A DNA stretch of 64,000 nucleotides from Duganella sp. Leaf126 (GTDB lineage: Bacteria > Pseudomonadota > Gammaproteobacteria > Burkholderiales > Burkholderiaceae_D): positions 775,808 through 839,807 of the forward strand of contig NZ_LMNW01000001.1 in the NCBI RefSeq assembly GCF_001423125.1, written 5' to 3'. Below, in pieces: positions 9,641-17,701 of this stretch; the first letter of the stretch is position 1, and each line of letters begins with the position of its first letter. The notes under the pieces were generated by a model. It had not been told where the DNA came from. It made no database searches and worked only from the letters and a program-made list of their open reading frames with translations. Position numbers and translations under genes: made by a program.

Positions 9641-9658
9641 TTTCTGTCATTACAGAAA
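9641..9658. promoter_or_regulatory. Operator-like palindrome 2 overlapping the promoter
   Basis: TTTCTGT-CATT-ACAGAAA is a perfect seven-base inverted repeat. It abuts the -10 element at 9658-9663 and covers the expected start of transcription, where a bound repressor would block initiation. The encoded GbsR/MarR regulator three genes down is the natural candidate ligand. Confidence 0.7.
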
Positions 9659-9686
9659 TAATAGAATTCCCCGCCGCCCGTGTCAA
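9658..9686 (-). promoter_or_regulatory. Sigma-70 promoter of the SDR-DoxX operon
   Basis: Minus-strand TTGACA, a 17-bp spacer, and TATTAT form a near-consensus promoter. It lies about 110 bp upstream of the ATG at 9546 and is flanked by two matching palindromes. Confidence 0.75.
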
Positions 9687-9708
9687 GCGCTGTTCGTCGG
9701 GATTCAGG

Positions 9709-11325
9709 TCAGCGCCAGATCCCGTCTGGCCGCGCGCGCCGGCCGGCCGGAACGACGGGCGCCACCGTGCCGCCTGCTTCGACCTTGAAGATGCTCACCG
9801 TCTGCGTCAGTTCGGTGGCCTGGTCTTGCAGCGACTGGGTGGCGGCGGCTGCCTCTTCCACCAGCGCCGCATTTTGCTGGGTCACCTGGTCCATCTGGGC
9901 GATGGCCTGGTTGACCTGGTCGATGCCTTCGCTCTGTTCGCGGCTGGCGACGGCAATTTCGCCGACGATCTGGGTCACCTGGTGGACATTGCCGACCAAG
10001 GTGTTCATGGTGGTGCCGGCCTTCTCCACCAGGTCGGTACCGAGCTCGATTTTCTCGACCGAGGCATCGATCAGCACCTTGATTTCCTTGGCGGCCGAGG
10101 CCGAGCGCTGCGCGAGGTTGCGCACTTCGGACGCCACCACCGCGAAGCCCCGTCCCTGCTCGCCGGCCCGGGCCGCTTCCACTGCCGCGTTCAGGGCCAG
10201 GATATTGGTCTGGAACGCGATCCCGTCGATCACGCCGGTGATATCGACGATCTTGCGCGACGCATCGTTGATGTCGTTCATGGTGGACACCACCTGCTGC
10301 ATCACTTCGCCGCCATGGGCAGCCGTGCCCGATGCCTGTTCCACCAGGCCGCGCGCATGCTGGGCGTTTTCCGAGTTCTGCTTGACGGTGCTGGTCAGTT
10401 CCTCGATCGAGGCGGCGGTTTCTTCGAGCGAGCTGGCCTGGGTTTCAGTACGCGACGACAATTCCATATTGCCCGATGCCAGCTCGCGCGCGCCGCGGTC
10501 GATCATCTCGGCGCCGCCGCGCACGCGCGACACGGTCTGCAGCAGATCGCCCTGCATGCGCGCGATCGCCTGCAGCAGGCGCGCGATTTCGTTCTCCCCG
10601 TGCTCGTCGATGCGGGCGGTCAGGTCGCCGCGGGCCACCTGGTCGAGCAGCACCACGGCGCGTTCGAGCGGATGCAATACCACCGACTTGAGCAGCAGAT
10701 GCGCGCCCACCACCAGTGCCAGCGCACCCAGCAGACCGAAGCCCACCAGCCATTTGACCAGCGCGTAAGCGCTCTGGCGCTCGGCCGTCAGGCACGTCAT
10801 CTGCGCGTCGCTGAGCTGCTGGTATTTGTCCAGCTGCGCCGAAAACGCCGCGCCGGTCGGCGTCAATTCCTTGACGTTGATGGCGGCATACGCTTCGGCG
10901 TCGCTGTTGGCCAGCGCGCCGATCGCGCGGTCCAGTACTGCCGACTGCGCACGGCCGGCGTCGATCAGCGATTTTTTCAGCGCCGCATCTTCGCCCGGAT
11001 AGCTGGCCGCCTTGTCGTACTTGTCGATGAAGTCGAGTCCGCGCACATACGACTTCTTGGCGGATGCCAGCGCCGACGCAAGATCGGCCGGCGCGCCGCC
11101 CGCCTTGACGACCGTGTAGGCGCGCGTCATCGCCGAGCGGGTGCGGGTGGTGTCCTTGTAGGCATCGTTGATGGCCATGACCTGCATGCTGGCCTGGTAC
11201 ATGGTGGACATCGCATCGTTGGCTTGGCGCAGCGCATGAACGCCGAGGCCGGCGCCGGCCAGCAGCATCGCGGCAAACACCAGCAAAACGCCCATCAGAC
11301 TCGCGCGCACGGTCACATTCTTCAT
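9709..11325 (-). CDS. Methyl-accepting chemotaxis protein
   Basis: This 538-residue transmembrane chemoreceptor has a first membrane helix at about residues 8-30, a periplasmic four-helix-bundle sensor at about 31-185, a second helix at about 187-208 and a HAMP domain. The cytoplasmic signalling domain carries the hairpin-tip motif IDGIAFQTNILALNAAVEAA with GRGFAVVASEVRNLAQRSA. These residues dock CheA and CheW. No C-terminal CheR-tethering pentapeptide is seen. The start MKNVTVRASLMGVLL was chosen because a GGGAG site lies five bases upstream. No che genes adjoin it; the nearest is cheB at 46138. The ligand is unknown. Confidence 0.93.
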   Translation of the reverse strand: MKNVTVRASLMGVLLVFAAMLLAGAGLGVHALRQANDAMSTMYQASMQVMAINDAYKDTTRTRSAMTRAYTVVKAGGAPADLASALASAKKSYVRGLDFIDKYDKAASYPGEDAALKKSLIDAGRAQSAVLDRAIGALANSDAEAYAAINVKELTPTGAAFSAQLDKYQQLSDAQMTCLTAERQSAYALVKWLVGFGLLGALALVVGAHLLLKSVVLHPLERAVVLLDQVARGDLTARIDEHGENEIARLLQAIARMQGDLLQTVSRVRGGAEMIDRGARELASGNMELSSRTETQASSLEETAASIEELTSTVKQNSENAQHARGLVEQASGTAAHGGEVMQQVVSTMNDINDASRKIVDITGVIDGIAFQTNILALNAAVEAARAGEQGRGFAVVASEVRNLAQRSASAAKEIKVLIDASVEKIELGTDLVEKAGTTMNTLVGNVHQVTQIVGEIAVASREQSEGIDQVNQAIAQMDQVTQQNAALVEEAAAATQSLQDQATELTQTVSIFKVEAGGTVAPVVPAGRRARPDGIWR

Positions 11326-11354
11326 TTCCACTCCCACCTTGATCATCGTTGTAA

Positions 11355-11370
11355 ATTGCCGAATGGCAAT
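11355..11370. promoter_or_regulatory. Inverted repeat upstream of the chemoreceptor gene
   Basis: ATTGCC-GAAT-GGCAAT is a perfect six-base inverted repeat 29 bp before the chemoreceptor ATG. It may be an operator or a leader hairpin. No cognate regulator is suggested by the context. Confidence 0.35.
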
Positions 11371-11444
11371 AGTGTGAAGCCCGAATATACCAATGAATTG
11401 ACATTTGGTGGTTGAAATCGGCGCATGCAAACAGGTCGGCGTAG

Positions 11445-13058
11445 TTAATCGAGTACAGCCGCGTCCGCCGGCGGGGTGGTCAGATAGTAGTCGGCCAGCA
11501 TGTCGTACACGCGCCCAGCCTTGGCGGCCAGCATGCCATCGGCATCGATGGCCGCCAGCAGCGCGAGACCATTGGTGTGCCGCAGCACGCCCGGCGCCAC
11601 CTGCAGCATGCCCGCAACGCGGGCCACGCACAGCGGCGCCAGCCGCTGCGCCAGCAATGGCGCCAGAATCAGGTTGTGCGACGACACCAGCACGCAGCCG
11701 GCCCTGGCCAGCGTGTCGAGCACGGCCGCCGAGGCCGAGACCGACTCCAGGTGATTGGTGCCCCGGAAAATCTCGTCGATCAGAAACACCGCCGGCCCGC
11801 GCCGCGCGAGCGCCAGCAGCTCGCCTGCACGGCGCACCTCGGCCAGGTACAGGCTCTCGCCGCCCTCGAGCGCATCCTCGTTCTGCATGCTGGCATGGAC
11901 GGGCACGTCGGGCGTGACGGCAGCGCTGGCGTAGCAGAAGCCGAAGGCGCGCGCAGTGACCAGGTTCAGGCCGACCGTGCGCAGCAAGGTGCTCTTGCCG
12001 ATGCCGTTCTGGCCCGACAGGAAGGCGCCGCGGCCATCGTCGCCCACCCGCAGCGACAGCGGCGTCGGCGCATCGAGCAGCGGATGGACCGCGTGCTCGA
12101 ACGCGAAGCGAACGCCGGCACCAGTGCAGTCCACGGCGCCATCCGCTGGGGCCGCATGGCGGGTGGACCAGCAATAACGGGGCGTGGCCGCCAGGTGGCG
12201 CGCCAGCGCCAGGTCGGCTTCCACTGCCGCCACGCGCGTAAAACTCGTGCGCAGCAGCGGCAGGCGCGCCGCGACCACTGCGCGTGTGGCAAAGTAATGG
12301 CGTACATTGCGCAGCAACACCCAGTCGCCATACTCGCTCAGTCCGGGAATCGCGGTCAGCGGCATCAGCCACAAGCGGCGATTGAGCTTGCTGGCCGCAG
12401 CGGCGTCGGCGCGCAGCGGCGCCGCCACGGTATCCTGCTCGAGGCCAGCCAACAGCACGTGGGCGCGCAACATCAGGGCGATGGCGCCAAGCTGGCGCTG
12501 CCAGTCGGCGACAGCTTGGTGGAAACGCATCTGGACCGCCATCAGCGCCAGCCACAGCCCCAGCACCACGCCCCACAGCAGCATCGACCCGGTCAGCAGC
12601 GCCAGCACGATCGCTGCCATGAACGACAGCGGCAGCGCGCCCAGCAAGGGCACCCAGCGCGGCGCCGCTGCCAGCGCCGGGCCGAACAGGGTCACGCTGA
12701 CTTCGCTGTCGGCCTGGCGCAAGCCGGCGCACGCCGCCTGCAGGCACGCCCGCGCAGCGTCATCGGCAACGAGCATCCGCAAGCGTTCCGTGCACGCCGC
12801 CAGCCCGCTGTCGGCGCGGGCCTGCAAGCGCCGGTACAGTTCCTGCCGGCCGAAGATGCTGGTGCCGGGCGCCAGGCGCTCGCTGTATTGCGCCAACATC
12901 AAATCGTTCCAGGTCTGGTCATCGACCACGCCCGCCGCGCCGTGCACCATGCGCTGGTACAGCGCCACGTCGCTGGCGACAAACGGATAATCGACCACCG
13001 GCGCCGGGGCCGGAACCGCTGAACGGCAGACGCTGACAAGGCGGGCAAGGACGGACAT
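11445..13058 (-). CDS. Membrane-anchored MutS-family ATPase
   Basis: The 537-residue protein has the MutS ATPase domain at its C-terminus. Walker A is FLSGQNGIGKSTLLRTVGLN, Walker B is VFLIDEIFRGTNHLES, and the D-loop and H-loop region reads CVLVSSHNLIL. It lacks the mismatch-reading domains of MutS (usual length about 850). Instead it has two hydrophobic helices near residues 125-175 (LPLSFMAAIVLALL, LLWGVVLGLWLALMAV). Such transmembrane MutS-like proteins are widespread and uncharacterised. A role in mismatch repair is unlikely given the missing domains. It stands alone, divergent from the GH74 gene. Confidence 0.82.
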   Translation of the reverse strand: MSVLARLVSVCRSAVPAPAPVVDYPFVASDVALYQRMVHGAAGVVDDQTWNDLMLAQYSERLAPGTSIFGRQELYRRLQARADSGLAACTERLRMLVADDAARACLQAACAGLRQADSEVSVTLFGPALAAAPRWVPLLGALPLSFMAAIVLALLTGSMLLWGVVLGLWLALMAVQMRFHQAVADWQRQLGAIALMLRAHVLLAGLEQDTVAAPLRADAAAASKLNRRLWLMPLTAIPGLSEYGDWVLLRNVRHYFATRAVVAARLPLLRTSFTRVAAVEADLALARHLAATPRYCWSTRHAAPADGAVDCTGAGVRFAFEHAVHPLLDAPTPLSLRVGDDGRGAFLSGQNGIGKSTLLRTVGLNLVTARAFGFCYASAAVTPDVPVHASMQNEDALEGGESLYLAEVRRAGELLALARRGPAVFLIDEIFRGTNHLESVSASAAVLDTLARAGCVLVSSHNLILAPLLAQRLAPLCVARVAGMLQVAPGVLRHTNGLALLAAIDADGMLAAKAGRVYDMLADYYLTTPPADAAVLD

Positions 13059-13204
13059 GGCATGCTCAAAAGTTTCGAATGAGCATCAAGTGGGCATGCT
13101 TACAAGAATATCAAGGCGCCCCCGGATATTCAGCCCGCTGCGGACACCGGCCGGGACAGCACCGCACCGAAAATCTTGCGCAGGCGCGCCGCGACCACCG
13201 CATG

Positions 13205-13232
13205 TTGACATTGCCATTCATTTAATTAGTAT
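13205..13232 (+). promoter_or_regulatory. Candidate sigma-70 promoter of the GH74 gene
   Basis: TTGACA, a 16-bp spacer and TAGTAT lie about 97 bp upstream of the ATG at 13329, inside the 270-bp divergent spacer with the MutS-like gene. The -35 is perfect and the -10 matches four of six. Confidence 0.5.
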
Positions 13233-13328
13233 GCAGGAACGACGCGCCCGTGCTGACGATGCCAGGCGATTCTCGGGGAGCGTCCGGAGACCAGGACCAC
13301 AACTTCTACAACCACGGGAGCAGACACG

Positions 13329-15485
13329 ATGGGCGGAATCATGATGACAACGGCAAGGACAAAAGCGGCAGCGATGCTGGTGACAGCAGCGCTGGCCGGG
13401 ACGGCAGGAACGGCGACGGCCTACACCTGGGACAGCGTGGCCATCGGCGGCGGTGGTTTCGTTTCGGCGGTGATCCCTGCCAAGTCCGAGCGCGGCGTGG
13501 TCTATGCGCGCACCGATGTCGGCGGCGCCTACCGCTGGGATAACAGCAAAGCCCGCTGGGTGGCGCTGCTGGACTGGGTCAACGAAGACCAGGTGGGCCT
13601 GCAAGGCGTCGATGCCCTGGCAGTCGATCCGAAGAATGCCGCCCGCGTGACGATGTTGGCAGGCACCAGCTACTTCAATGACGGCAAGACGGCCATCCTG
13701 CGCTCCACCGATTATGGCAAGACCTTCACGGTGACGGACGTCTCGGCACAATTCAAGACCCACGGCAACGGCATGGGCCGGCAAAACGGCGAACGCCTCG
13801 TGCACGATCCCAGCTCGAGCAACGTGATGTATGTCGGCACCCGCTACAACGGCTTGTTCAAGAGCACCGACTACGGCGCGACCTGGGCCCGCATGACCGC
13901 GCTCAACGTAACGACCACGCCCAATGGCGTCGGCATCAGCTTTGTGGTGCCCGACCCGCGCAGCGTGGCCAACGGCGTCGCCCAGCGTTTGCTGGTCGGG
14001 GTCTCGCGCTTCGGTTCGGCCGGTCCCAATCTGTACCTGAGCACCAATGCCGGCGCCTCGTTTGCCGCCGTCGCCAGTTCGCCTGCGGGCCTGATGCCGC
14101 AACGCGCCGTGTATGACGGCGCCGGCAATTATTTCATCACCTACGGTAACGGCGCCGGTCCGTCAGGCAATGGCGCCTCGGAGCCGATGGACCAGGGCCA
14201 GATCGCCAGATACAGCATCGCTGCCGGCACCCTCAGCAACGTTACGCCAGCCGGCGTCAATCGCGCATTCAGCGGCATCAGCGTGGCGGCCAACAATCCG
14301 TCGCGTCTGGTGGCTTCGACCATCAACACCTATCTGCAGCAGGGCGATGCCTGGGGCGACCGGATCTTCGTGTCCAGCGACGGCGGCGCCACCTGGACCG
14401 ACGTCATTGCCCGCGGGTTCGCGCGCGACGCCAACGGTGTCTCGTGGATCGCGGGCCAGGCGATCCACTGGGCCGGGTCGATCGCGTTCGATCCGTTCGA
14501 CAGCAGCGCGGTCTGGGTCAGCTCCGGCAATGGCATCTTCAAGACCGCCAACATCGATCTGGCCACGACCACCTGGAAATTCGACGTCAAGGGACTCGAG
14601 GAAACCGTACCGCGCAATATGGTCAGCCTGACAGGTGGTCCGCTGCTGTCGGTCATCAGCGACTACGACGGCTTCCGCCATACCGATCCTTCCCAGTACG
14701 CGCCCATCCATACGCCCCGCATCGGCACCACCACCGGCCTGGCCGTTGCGGCAGCCAACGACTGGGGCGTGGTACGGGTGGGCGGCGACGATACGCCGGC
14801 CATGTATTACAGCTGGGATCGGGGCGCAAGCTGGATCAAGACCAGTGTCAACGGCAAAAACGGGCAGGTAGCGCTGTCCGCCAACGCCGGGGTTCTGCTG
14901 CACAGCCCGGAGAACCTGGCCACCACCTACCGCTCGACCAATATGGGCGGCAGCTGGACGGCGGTCAGCGGCCTCAACGGCGCCGGTCTGCGTCCGGTCG
15001 CCGACCCGGTCAATGCCAGCAAGTTCTACGTGTATGCGAACGGCACGATCATGGTCAGCACCGACGGCGGCATGTCGTTCGCCGCGCGTGCCACCTTGCC
15101 GGCCAACAGTACCGGCTTGATTCGTGCCGTGCCCGGTCGCGAAGGCGACATCTGGGTACCGCTGCGCGCCAATGGCCTGCGCCGCTCGACCGATTCCGGC
15201 GCGACCTTTGCCACCATCGGCACGGTCAGCGATTGCCGCGCCATCGGTTTCGGCAAGGCCGCCGCCAACGCCAGCTATCCCACCATCTTCATCTGGGGCA
15301 CGGTCGGCGGCGTACGCGGCCTGTTCCGCTCCACCGATACCGGCGCCAGCTGGACACGCATCAACGACGACAGCCACCAGTTCGGCGGCCCCGGCAACGG
15401 TGAGTTCGTGCTCGGCGATATGAACACCTTTGGCGTGGTCTACATGAGCACTGTCGGCCGCGGGATCGTCATCGGCAAGCCTTAA
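13329..15485 (+). CDS. Secreted GH74-family xyloglucanase-like glycosidase
   Basis: The 718-residue protein has a signal peptide (residues 1-31, ending ALAGTAGTATA) and a twin beta-propeller body rich in Asp-box motifs such as STDYGKTF, SSDGGATW, STDGGMSF and STDTGASW. The catalytic base/acid pair of GH74 is recognisable as the Asp of RTDVGGAYRW (Asp63) and the Asp of VADPVNASKFYVY (about 559). GH74 enzymes cleave the beta-1,4-glucan backbone of xyloglucan, usually endo-acting. No carbohydrate-binding module or dockerin follows the propellers. GGGAG lies eight bases before the ATG. No other xyloglucan gene is nearby, so it probably works as a lone secreted enzyme. Confidence 0.88.
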   Translation: MGGIMMTTARTKAAAMLVTAALAGTAGTATAYTWDSVAIGGGGFVSAVIPAKSERGVVYARTDVGGAYRWDNSKARWVALLDWVNEDQVGLQGVDALAVDPKNAARVTMLAGTSYFNDGKTAILRSTDYGKTFTVTDVSAQFKTHGNGMGRQNGERLVHDPSSSNVMYVGTRYNGLFKSTDYGATWARMTALNVTTTPNGVGISFVVPDPRSVANGVAQRLLVGVSRFGSAGPNLYLSTNAGASFAAVASSPAGLMPQRAVYDGAGNYFITYGNGAGPSGNGASEPMDQGQIARYSIAAGTLSNVTPAGVNRAFSGISVAANNPSRLVASTINTYLQQGDAWGDRIFVSSDGGATWTDVIARGFARDANGVSWIAGQAIHWAGSIAFDPFDSSAVWVSSGNGIFKTANIDLATTTWKFDVKGLEETVPRNMVSLTGGPLLSVISDYDGFRHTDPSQYAPIHTPRIGTTTGLAVAAANDWGVVRVGGDDTPAMYYSWDRGASWIKTSVNGKNGQVALSANAGVLLHSPENLATTYRSTNMGGSWTAVSGLNGAGLRPVADPVNASKFYVYANGTIMVSTDGGMSFAARATLPANSTGLIRAVPGREGDIWVPLRANGLRRSTDSGATFATIGTVSDCRAIGFGKAAANASYPTIFIWGTVGGVRGLFRSTDTGASWTRINDDSHQFGGPGNGEFVLGDMNTFGVVYMSTVGRGIVIGKP

Positions 15486-15496
15486 CAGCGCAGACC

Positions 15497-15579
15497 GGTG
15501 TCCGCCGCGCGATGCCTGCCCCGGACACCGCGGGCGGACACCGGCGGACACGATCGGACACGCGCGGACAGCGGACACC
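15497..15579 (+). repeat. Helically phased GGACAC repeats, candidate activator-binding array
   Basis: GGACAC-type hexamers begin at 15523, 15536, 15546, 15556, 15566 (GGACAG) and 15573. An opposite-strand copy (GGTGTCC) lies at 15497. The middle copies are exactly 10 bp apart, so they face one side of the helix. The array ends 37 bp upstream of a sigma-54 promoter that serves an operon ending in an NtrC-family activator. That is where enhancer sites would be expected. Confidence 0.65.
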
Positions 15580-15615
15580 TGCGCCGCGATCCCTTTCCAA
15601 TCAAGCACTTAGCAG

Positions 15616-15632
15616 CTGGCATGGATACTGCA
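15616..15632 (+). promoter_or_regulatory. Sigma-54 (-24/-12) promoter of the ABC exporter operon
   Basis: CTGGCATGGATACTGCA matches the sigma-54 consensus YTGGCACGRNNNTTGCW at 13 of the 14 defined positions by relaxed reading, with mismatches at one C/T and one T/C. GG at 15618 and GC at 15630 are 12 bp apart, the invariant spacing. It lies 34 bp before the adaptor ATG and downstream of the GGACAC array. Confidence 0.75.
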
Positions 15633-15665
15633 TAAAGAGAGCCATTCACTCTTTCCGTACATGCC

Positions 15666-16934
15666 ATGATCCGAGACACTTCGCACCAGGACGCCGTCAT
15701 CACCGCCCCCAAGGGGCAGCACGCCCGGCGCCGCCTGGCCATCGCCGCCGGCGCGGTGCTGCTGCTGGCGGGCGCCTATTACCTGGTCCACACCTGGCGC
15801 GACACCGGCCACTCGGTCTCGCTGGCGCGCCTGCGCATTGCCGAGGTGGGCCGGGGCACGCTGGTGCGCGACGCGGCCGTCAACGGCCGCATCGTTGCGG
15901 CCGTCAGCCCCACGCTGTACGCCACCTCGGCTGCCACCGTCACGCTCAAGGTGGCGGCCGGCGACACCGTGAAAAAGAACGACGTGCTGGCGGTGCTCGA
16001 ATCGCCGGATCTGGCCGACGCCCTCAAGCGCGAACAGTCGGCCTATGCCCAGATCGAGGCCGACGTGGCCCGCCAGCGCATCCTGGCGCGCAAGCAGCAG
16101 CTGCTGGCGCGGCGCGACGCCGACACCGCCGAGATCGAGCGCCTGTCGGCGCAGCGCACGCTCGAACGCTACAACGCCGTCGCCAATGACGGCATCGTCG
16201 CCAAGATCGACTACCAGAAAGCCAAGGATGCGCTCAATTCGGCCGAGATCCGCGCCCGCCACGCGGGCCAGGCCGCCGAACTCGAAGGCGACAACGTGGC
16301 GCTGGAACTGCAATCGAAACTCAAGCAGCTCGACCAGCAGCGCATGATCCTGTCGAACGCCCAGCGCCGCGTGGACGAGCTGACCGTGCGCGCGCCGGTC
16401 GATGGTTTCATCGGCACGCTGTCGGTGGCCAACCGCAGCGTGGTGCCGCTCAACACGCCGCTGATGACGCTGGTCGATCTGTCGAAGCTGGAAGTGGAAC
16501 TCGAAGTGCCGGAGACCTATGTGGCCGACATGGGCCTGGGCATGCGCGCCGAGGTCGATTACGGCACCGGCAACGCCAGCGGCAAGCTGTCGGCGCTGTC
16601 GCCCGAGGTGGTCAAGAACCAGGTGCTGGCGCGCGTGCGCTTCGACGGCAAGCAGCCGCCCGGCCTGCGCCAGAACCAGCGCGTGACCGCGCGCCTGCTG
16701 ATCGACGAAAAGCCCAATGCGCTGATCGTGCCGCGCGGCCCGTTCGTCGAATCCGAAGGCGGCCGCTATGCCTACGTGGTGCGCGACGGCGTGGCCGTGC
16801 GCACGCCGATCCGCCTCGGCGCCACCAGCGTGACGGCCGTGGAAATCCTCGACGGCCTGAAAGCGGGCGACAAGGTCGTCGTCGCCGGCAGCGAAACGTT
16901 CGAGAACGCTGCCCGCGTCTCCCTCAACAATTAA
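15666..16934 (+). CDS. HlyD/MacA-family periplasmic adaptor subunit
   Basis: The 422-residue membrane-fusion protein has an N-terminal anchor (about residues 25-42, LAIAAGAVLLLAGAYYL). A lipoyl-like half-motif (VTLKVAAGDTVKKNDVLAVL), a long coiled-coil hairpin (about 115-240, rich in Glu/Gln/Arg) and the second lipoyl half (VRAPVDGFIGTLSV) follow. Beta-barrel and membrane-proximal domains complete it. Such adaptors link an inner-membrane pump to a TolC channel. It is first in a four-gene ABC exporter operon ending in two regulatory genes. No outer-membrane channel gene is present. Transcription probably starts at the sigma-54 promoter just upstream. The exported substrate is unknown. Confidence 0.88.
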   Translation: MIRDTSHQDAVITAPKGQHARRRLAIAAGAVLLLAGAYYLVHTWRDTGHSVSLARLRIAEVGRGTLVRDAAVNGRIVAAVSPTLYATSAATVTLKVAAGDTVKKNDVLAVLESPDLADALKREQSAYAQIEADVARQRILARKQQLLARRDADTAEIERLSAQRTLERYNAVANDGIVAKIDYQKAKDALNSAEIRARHAGQAAELEGDNVALELQSKLKQLDQQRMILSNAQRRVDELTVRAPVDGFIGTLSVANRSVVPLNTPLMTLVDLSKLEVELEVPETYVADMGLGMRAEVDYGTGNASGKLSALSPEVVKNQVLARVRFDGKQPPGLRQNQRVTARLLIDEKPNALIVPRGPFVESEGGRYAYVVRDGVAVRTPIRLGATSVTAVEILDGLKAGDKVVVAGSETFENAARVSLNN

Positions 16935-16978
16935 CTCCAATTAATTCAACCAACGACTCCACCATCGAGAGGCCCACC

Positions 16979-17692
16979 ATGCTGCGCATGCGCAACCTGA
17001 GCAAGATCTACCGCACCCACATGATCGAAACCCACGCGCTGCGCGGCTTCGAGATCCACGTCGAGCAGGGCGAATTCGTCACCGTCACCGGCCCGTCCGG
17101 CTCGGGCAAGACCAGTTTTCTGAACATCGCCGGCCTGCTTGAAGAATTCACCGACGGCGAATACATCCTCGACGGCGTCAACGTCAAGGGCATGGACGAC
17201 AACGCCCGCTCGCGCCTGCGCAACGAAAAACTCGGCTTCATTTTCCAGGGCTTTAACCTGATTCCGGACCTGTCGCTGTTCGACAATGTCGATGTGCCGC
17301 TGCGCTACCGCGGCTTCAACCGCGCCGAGCGCCGCGAGCGCATCGAAGAATCGCTGGCCAAGGTCGGCCTGGCCGCGCGCATGCAGCATTACCCGGCCGA
17401 GCTGTCGGGCGGCCAGCAGCAGCGGGTGGCCATCGCCCGCGCGCTGGCCGGCTCGCCCAAGCTGCTGCTTGCCGACGAACCGACCGGCAACCTCGACACG
17501 CAGATGGCGCGCGGCGTGATGGAGCTGCTCGAAGACATCAACGCCCAGGGCACGACCATCCTGATGGTGACCCACGATCCGGAACTGGCCGGGCGCACGC
17601 GGCGCAATGTCCACATCATCGACGGCCAGGTCTCGGACCTGGTGCAACACAGCCCGTCGCTGGCGCGGGCGCCCCACCCCGCCACGGCCTGA
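16979..17692 (+). CDS. MacB/LolD-type ABC transporter ATP-binding protein
   Basis: The 237-residue ATPase has Walker A GPSGSGKTSFLN, signature LSGGQQQRVAIARALAG and Walker B LLLADEPTGNLDT. The downstream switch histidine is in MVTHDPELAG. The GNLD motif after Walker B is typical of the MacB/LolD/FtsE group that powers mechanotransmission exporters. An AGAGG site lies six bases before the ATG. It follows the adaptor gene by 44 bp and precedes two FtsX-type permeases, so ATPase and permease functions are split between genes. In MacB itself they are fused. Confidence 0.95.
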   Translation: MLRMRNLSKIYRTHMIETHALRGFEIHVEQGEFVTVTGPSGSGKTSFLNIAGLLEEFTDGEYILDGVNVKGMDDNARSRLRNEKLGFIFQGFNLIPDLSLFDNVDVPLRYRGFNRAERRERIEESLAKVGLAARMQHYPAELSGGQQQRVAIARALAGSPKLLLADEPTGNLDTQMARGVMELLEDINAQGTTILMVTHDPELAGRTRRNVHIIDGQVSDLVQHSPSLARAPHPATA

Positions 17693-17701
17693 GGAGCGCC
17701 C

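Noticed and set aside
11326-12747. Long upstream extension of the chemoreceptor frame
   Set aside because: The extension is an out-of-frame reading of the MutS-like gene. The true chemoreceptor start at 11325 precedes a membrane helix and follows a ribosome site.
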